Source of the DNA: Lepidodermella squamata
Taxonomy: Eukaryota > Gastrotricha
NCBI GenBank assembly: GCA_047495785.1
Contig: JBLDXI010000054.1
Coordinates: 1,550,001-1,614,000 of the forward strand
Length of the DNA stretch: 64,000 nucleotides
Direction of reading: 5' to 3'
A program made the position numbers and the translations under genes. This document shows, in pieces, positions 58,353 to 64,000 of this stretch. The number at the start of each line of letters is the position of its first letter. The first letter of the stretch is position 1. The notes under the pieces were generated by a model. The model was given only the letters and a program-made list of their open reading frames with translations, had not been told where the DNA came from and made no database searches.

Positions 58353-59916
58353 TTAATGCGAGTCATAATATTCTTTTTCGTATTGCTTTTTGTTGCAATC
58401 ACGCCGCTGCGTTCCATCTGGACAATCGCACATCATAGCAACGCATCTTTTCGCGTTGGCACAGTCGCACATGGCTAATTAATAGCAATATTACATTTCA
58501 TCAAATAATCTGCTGTTTTTCACGTAAATCTTACGTTCAAGGCAATCCGGGCCAGTTTTCCACTTGTCGAAGCACGTGCAAACATTAGGCGCCGTACAAT
58601 ATGCTGCTCGAGAGCATACCATGGAACCGCAGATTTCTGAAATTTACGTGAATTAGAATGATAAAATTGAATCGCATCCGTCAACTTACGGTTAGTACAG
58701 AACTGGCCAGTCCAGTCCGCTTTACAAGCGCAAGTGTTTGTGTTGATGCAAACGCCATTCGAACAGGCAGGGTTGCATGAGTATTTAGTCTTGACTTCTA
58801 AGAAACAGGAAGTAGATCCTGTTATCAAATCATGCTGGAATGACTCACCAAGTGGATAAACGCGAAGGTCTATTAATCTCACTGCATAAGGGGTGCCTTG
58901 GTTATAAGCCGTCACGACAACGACAGGATTATCCATTATAGGATCTGCGATTGGTAGAACGCTGTTGATATTAAGTGCCGTGTAGATTGCTGAACACGAA
59001 ACATTGGTGCAGACGTCCATCCACAGAGTACTACCATCTCTAATGACAATGCCGACGTGATGCCTGCCTTTTATCGAGTTCTGGTTGAAATTGTGTGTTG
59101 GATTAGCATCTCTCGAAGTATTGACGGTGGCGCTGACCGGAGAAGCAATGATTTGATACCTGCCATAGTAACTTCTCACAAGGGCAAGGAACCCGGCGAA
59201 ATGAGTAAAATTCAGTGGCAATAAGCTACCAGTCCCTTTCTTGTATAACAGCGAAGAGTTGGAAACAACGCCGATCCCATATTCATCGGTATTTTCTCCA
59301 ACCGGGCTATCAAAATGGATTGTTACATTGATTGTGAAGTCGGTCATCCTGAAGAACTGTTAGGCCGTGGAATGTAAAGAAATATTCTAATGACTTGAAG
59401 AAACTTAACATTCTTGCTGGCCATAGTTGTATATACGTCGTATTGATTATTCGTTAGAAGAATCTCCCCATTGGAACCGACAACGGTGAAGTTTTTAGTC
59501 GATGCGTATATCCAATTTTGCTCTGCAGTTTTTATAAAATGGTTTCAATTCATGGCTTCAGATTAAAATTATACCATATGCTCCGTCGTTTTGATAAGAA
59601 AACATAGGTAAAAATTGTCTCTGATTGAATTGAGAAACGCCTTTTACTAAAATAATTATAACAGCCTCTTTATTCTGATGATATAACAGGTGAATAAACG
59701 TACCCTGTGAACAATCCGCTCCAGTGAACCTCGCCAAGCAAGTACAGGTTTTTGAAGTACTGCAAAATCCTCCTCTTTCTTGGCATGGTGGGCTACATTC
59801 TACAGAATGGCCTTTTGTGCCATATATTCGCAGCAATTTAAATACTTACGTCCATAAGCAGAAGAAGAAATCACATTAACTAATAAGAAAGCAATTGCAA
59901 AACATGTAAGCATCAT
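58353..59916 (-). CDS. Secreted multi-EGF protein, copy 2
   Basis: Eight exons on minus: 59916-59850, 59799-59704, 59646-59575, 59522-59410, 59356-58849, 58797-58690, 58636-58535 and 58474-58353, giving 395 residues. The architecture is that of copy 1, with intact Cys in all EGF-like modules (CSPPCQERGGFC, CNPACSNGVC, CGSMVCSRAAYC) and the CDCANAKRCVAMMCDC end. An additional phase-1 intron (58798-58848) follows RVYPLG, where copies 1 and 3 have continuous coding sequence. Because this intron keeps the frame open, retention would add a short in-frame insert. The signal peptide is MMLTCFAIAFLLVNVISSSA. Confidence 0.85.
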
Positions 59917-61154
59917 TTTATTCAAGCGAGAAATATGTCTTCGAACGATTCGTCTTAAACTGCTGCGTGGGTTTTCTCACGCGACACACGCCTGTCAAGT
60001 TGCGTGGTCGAAAACGGCAAGCTGTAGCATGGTAACCTCAGAATTGTTTGCTGGTGTCCGGTTATGATCGCGAAAAAAGACAATAGATAACAGACAATCC
60101 AGGAAACTTACCCGCATCTACAACAGCCCAAGACTTATTTTGTAAAACTGGGTTCCCCGTAGCGATCCAGCCCCCAACCCCTCCCTTACGCCTTTATGAC
60201 GGTACAGCTTACAGCTAAAAACATGCGTATTTATTCATGTTCCAAGCAGTGAGGCAATCATCTAACTTCCTTATTGAGCTATAATTTAGGGAACTTGATT
60301 CCGATCGAGCAAGAGTGACAAACCCCCGTCATACTTATACGAGGTTGAGGAACGAAAATCGAGGCTCATGCCTATGTCATTAGGGTTAGGAATATGATCG
60401 GATTGTTGTGCTCATCCACTTGGGATGGTAGAGATCATTACAACTATTTCAATCCGTCCGCACGGTCAACTCAATCAACGACCAAAGGGGGAGGGAGGGG
60501 TCTTATGTCGATATCCCTCATCCTTTCCAGTTCTGCTGCCCTACTTCGCTCTCTGATTTGAATCAACGAAAATCACGACTCTTATTTCCTGTGTCACCTA
60601 GGCCGACTTGTTGTTGGAACTCATAAAGCCATGTTTTTCCGTCAACTTAACGAGCCGAGGTAGATTCCTAAGGTAATATTTCTCATGCTTATACATTCTG
60701 GCGGCGAACTCGTTTTTTCGCCCACTTTTTTTGCTATTTTCGTGCGGTATCCGGTATTGATTTGTGTCGAGTCGACCTAGCCAGCCAACGCAGTTCTCAC
60801 AGCAATCGTCACGTGTCGACGGCAGCCAGCATCGCAGATGAATAGATAATTAAGATACACCAAAAATAATTCTGCAATATCATTTTTAAATTCATAAATC
60901 ACGATTCACTGGAAGAAAGTGCTGTTGATTATAGAAGGAAGAACCTTGTGAAAGCCGTAAGAATTTTTCCTTTTTCTTTCTCGTGTTGGATTATATGGGG
61001 AATCACGCCGGAGTATTGCAGGAAGCATACGACACACGTGTTTATTGCGATTGCCCACAACGAAAAGTAAAGTAAATTCAGCAGAATTGGCCTCAAAAAA
61101 TATATATCAGTCATTTCGCTGGTTCGCAAATTCACAACAACTGTCCTGACTTTA
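59917..61154. other. Intergenic between EGF genes 2 and 3
   Basis: No supported gene. ORF 60929-61216 (-) overlaps the last exon of EGF gene 3 in another frame and is rejected. I see no repeat or promoter signal I can define. Confidence 0.55.
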
Positions 61155-63143
61155 TCAATATAAAAAATACTCTCTTTCGTATTGCTTTTCATTGCAATCA
61201 CGCCTTGGTGTTCCATCCGGGCAATCGCACATCACTGCAACGCATCGCTTTGCGTTGGCACAGTCACACATGGCTGTTTTTGAGTAATATATCAAACAGT
61301 AGTCGATTCAAGTTGTTCTTTTCCATGAAACTTACGTTGAAGGCAATCTGGTCCAGTTTTCCACTTGTCAAAACACGTGCAAACACTTGGCGCCGTACAA
61401 TATGAAGCTCAAGAGCATACAGCAGAACCACAGATTTCTGAATTCGAAATTGCATACCGTTATTTGCTCTTCGAAAACTCATATATAATAGCTTATTCGC
61501 CTCAGTTTGTGGGTGAAGACGCTACGTCAATTTTCAATTACTCTTCACTAGTAAATTTCAACCCATAGACTGAAAAGGCGTTAATCTATAAATTATAAAT
61601 GATCCTAACCATTATTAGATTACCGTACTGCCCGGAAAAAATGTCAGCCTCGAGTAAATGGCAGCGTCAAAAATGTCAGAGGTTAGATGTCGTTCGAAAA
61701 ATTCGAGGAGGTAATTCCCAATATTTGAAAGCAAGCCTTTAGTATCATGGCGCGCGTTATTAATGTGGTTAAAAAGTTCAAATCAGAAAATTTAGAGTGC
61801 GACTGATGCGCGCGAGCCAAGTCCTGATGTTTCACAAACCCAATATGATCTTAAAGGCTTACTTTTAAATATCGGGTTTTTATACCGAAATTAATTCTGA
61901 CAATTCTCTATCGAAGAATATGGTGTTCACGAGCTCGGTGATACTGATATAGATATTCGATTTCGAGAGGTAGCTTTCTCAACTTACGATTAGTGCAGAA
62001 CTGACCAGTCCAACCAGATTTGCAAGCACATTTGTTGCCTACGACGCAATCGCCATTCACACAGGCTGGGTTGCATGCGAATTTGAAAGGATAAACCCGA
62101 AGATCGAATAATCGCACTGGAAAATACGTGCCTTGGTTGTAAGCCGTGATAACAAAAACCGGAGAATCCATGGTAGAATCTGTTATGGGTAGAAAACTGC
62201 CGAGATCCAGAGCAGTGAAAATTGCTGAACATGAAACATTGGTGCAAACGTCCATCCACACGGTGCGGCCGCCTCTAACGACAATACCAACGTGATGCCT
62301 GTTTTTTATCGTGTTCTGAGCCAAGTTAACTTTTGGCATTGCATCTTTTGATGTATTGACAGCAGTCCTGACTGGAGAAGCAATGATCTGATACCTGCCG
62401 TAGTAGCTTCTCACAAGGGCCAAGAACCCTGCGAAATTCGTGAAATTCAATGGCAAAATGCCACTAGTCCCTTTCGTATACAACAGAGAGGAGTTAGCGA
62501 CAACGCCGATCCCATACTCGTCAGTGTTTTGTCCAACCGGACTGTCAACGTGCACGGTCACATTGATTGTAAAATCAGTCATCCTAAAGAACTGTTGCAC
62601 CGTGAGAGTTATTGCATCAATTTAGGTGTAATGACGTTTTTACATGTTTGCTGGCCATTGTTGTGTATTCGTTCGTTTCGTTATTTGTTAGAATAATCTC
62701 GTTGTCGGAACCAACAGTGGCAAAGGCTTTTGTCGATGTGTATACCCAGTTTTTATCTGCAGTTCATTTTTGTGTCAAAGTTTTTAGCTTTGAATTAACC
62801 AATTACCATATACACCATCGTTCAGATATGAGAACATCGGCGAAAATTGTTCTGCATTAGTCGCCGGAACGCCAATAACTAACAGATTTTTTCACTCAAT
62901 TTATAGCTGTAATAAGTCAATGAAACTTACTTTGTGAGCAATCAGCCCCAGTGAACCTTGCCAGGCAGTTACAAGTGTTTGAAGTACTGCAAAATCCTCC
63001 TCGCTCTTGACACGGAGGATTACATTCTAAAGACAACAGCTTATTTGAGACAATTCCTCGCAATTACTCAGTTACTCACGCCCCGAAGCGGAAGAGGCAA
63101 GCACGAGCACCAAGCATACAGTTGCAATGCCTTTATTTAGCAT
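61155..63143 (-). pseudogene. Multi-EGF protein, copy 3, with an in-frame TGA
   Basis: Exons on minus: 63143-63080, 63026-62931, 62878-62807, 62756-62644, 62591-61988, 61437-61336 and 61273-61155. Six of the seven exons match copy 1 or 2 in length, and all splice sites are intact. The signal peptide (MLNKGIATVCLVLVLASSASG), EGF-like modules 1 and 2 and the central domain are complete. In module 3 the codon at 61409-61411 is TGA where copies 1 and 2 have CGA (Arg), a C-to-T change at a CpG. The protein would end early in module 3, losing the rest and the Cys-rich tail. It may still be made as a truncated form, or be a young pseudogene. Confidence 0.75.
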
Positions 63144-64000
63144 GCCTTATTTGAGCTAGGAATATAGAAACTGTCTTCCCAAAATGGTAGAAAATGACCG
63201 CGTACGTTTTAGAAGTTTCGCTGCATTTCTACACAAGTAATTCGTTTATTTTTGGTTTTTTATTTCATCATTTATTTATTATTCCCCCACAATGGCTGCC
63301 AGAAAAGTGTTTTTGCCTCTGGCAATTGGTAACGCCACCTCTCGATTTGTCGATGTGCGGTGAACACGAACGCCGCTATTCACAAAGTCACCCAATTTTA
63401 CAAGAGTTGTAACTTTCTCAATTTTGCCTATTCCTGGCTGGTCGCGTTTACATTGAAAAATAAAAGAAGTTTTTTCAGTGATAGTTGGCCCTTTCTCCGG
63501 ACATTGCATTTCTGCATTTTATGTCGACCGATATTGATTCTGCTGAATCGATCATAATCAAGTACATTGTTGTAGCAAAATTTAGCGATCGATTTGTGAG
63601 CAAGCCACCTGACGCGCTTCTTTCACCATTGACGCCGCAGGGCAAATCGCTCATTTTGTTCTGAATAGACAAAACGTTCATTAATATTAGAGTGCGCCGT
63701 ATAGTTATGGACATTAAGACTTGACTCTGAACAAAGTCGGTTGTCCTTACACCAGATAATTGAATGCCCTGCGTTACAAAAGCCTCACATTACCTCATTA
63801 ATTTTTAAGGATAACTGCGCAGATACTGGAAGCGACAGACAAATCTCTTTTGGCCTAAAATTCCAGTCCTATTACGGCCAACTTACTACTACAACCGACA
63901 GTCCGAATCCAACTGGTCGGAGGAGGGGAAGAAATGGCCATAGCATGGACGGCGTTGCTCAGGAAGCGTTGACTCAGTTTTCATTCACCCTCGTTCGAAA
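63144..64000. other. Upstream region of EGF gene 3, to the window edge
   Basis: No supported gene. It contains the block at 63329-63360 shared with the upstream region of EGF gene 1. ORFs at 63279-63509 and 63475-63714 (-) have no family signal. Confidence 0.5.

Noticed and set aside
60929-61216. 95-residue minus-strand protein
   Set aside because: It overlaps the last exon of EGF copy 3 in a different frame and lacks any independent support.

Overview
The window is nuclear DNA from a compact invertebrate genome, most likely an ecdysozoan or arthropod-like animal; I cannot place it more precisely. Genes are split by short AT-rich GT-AG introns (mostly about 45-70 bp, plus one apparent GC-AG intron). 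The proteins are animal secretory-pathway types: CCP/sushi modules, EGF-like repeats, Ly6 domains and mucin-type GalNAc-transferases. Almost every gene lies in a tandem array of paralogues. I worked out exon structures by hand from ORFs, splice consensus, codon phase and paralogue comparison. There is no transcript evidence.

Layout. 1-0.85 kb: the end of an unrecognised gene. 2.74-4.97 kb: a foldback-type mobile element with tandem-repeat inverted ends and a candidate 5-bp target duplication. 5.6-7.2 kb: a six-exon unknown gene. 7.65-7.95 kb: a small secreted protein. 8.3-11.5, 21.0-23.8 and 25.2-27.6 kb (minus): three intact gamma-glutamyltransferase genes, each with a signal peptide and two CCP modules in front of the enzyme. 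Between the first and second sit two intact nine-exon copies of a transposase-derived (DUF7869-like) gene (13.5-16.0 and 18.1-20.6 kb, plus), part of a segmental duplication of about 3.3 kb.

27.9-47.7 kb is an array of eight polypeptide GalNAc-transferase (GT27) genes, six on minus and two on plus. One carries a 1-nt frameshift. One is intact but has lost metal-binding residues. The six minus-strand genes end in a hydrophobic tail after the ricin-type lectin domain, which the plus-strand pair lacks. 48.4 kb: a tiny secreted Cys-rich peptide gene. 49.8 and 52.9 kb: two Ly6/uPAR-type GPI-anchored protein genes with matching TATA promoters. 54.7-63.1 kb (minus): three secreted multi-EGF paralogues, the last with an in-frame stop.

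The genes share a theme: extracellular or Golgi proteins expanding by local duplication, gene conversion, intron loss and decay. Sushi-GGT proteins would act on extracellular gamma-glutamyl compounds such as glutathione. The GalNAc-transferases would start mucin-type O-glycans. The EGF and Ly6 proteins would be secreted or surface-displayed. A functional link between the arrays is inference only.
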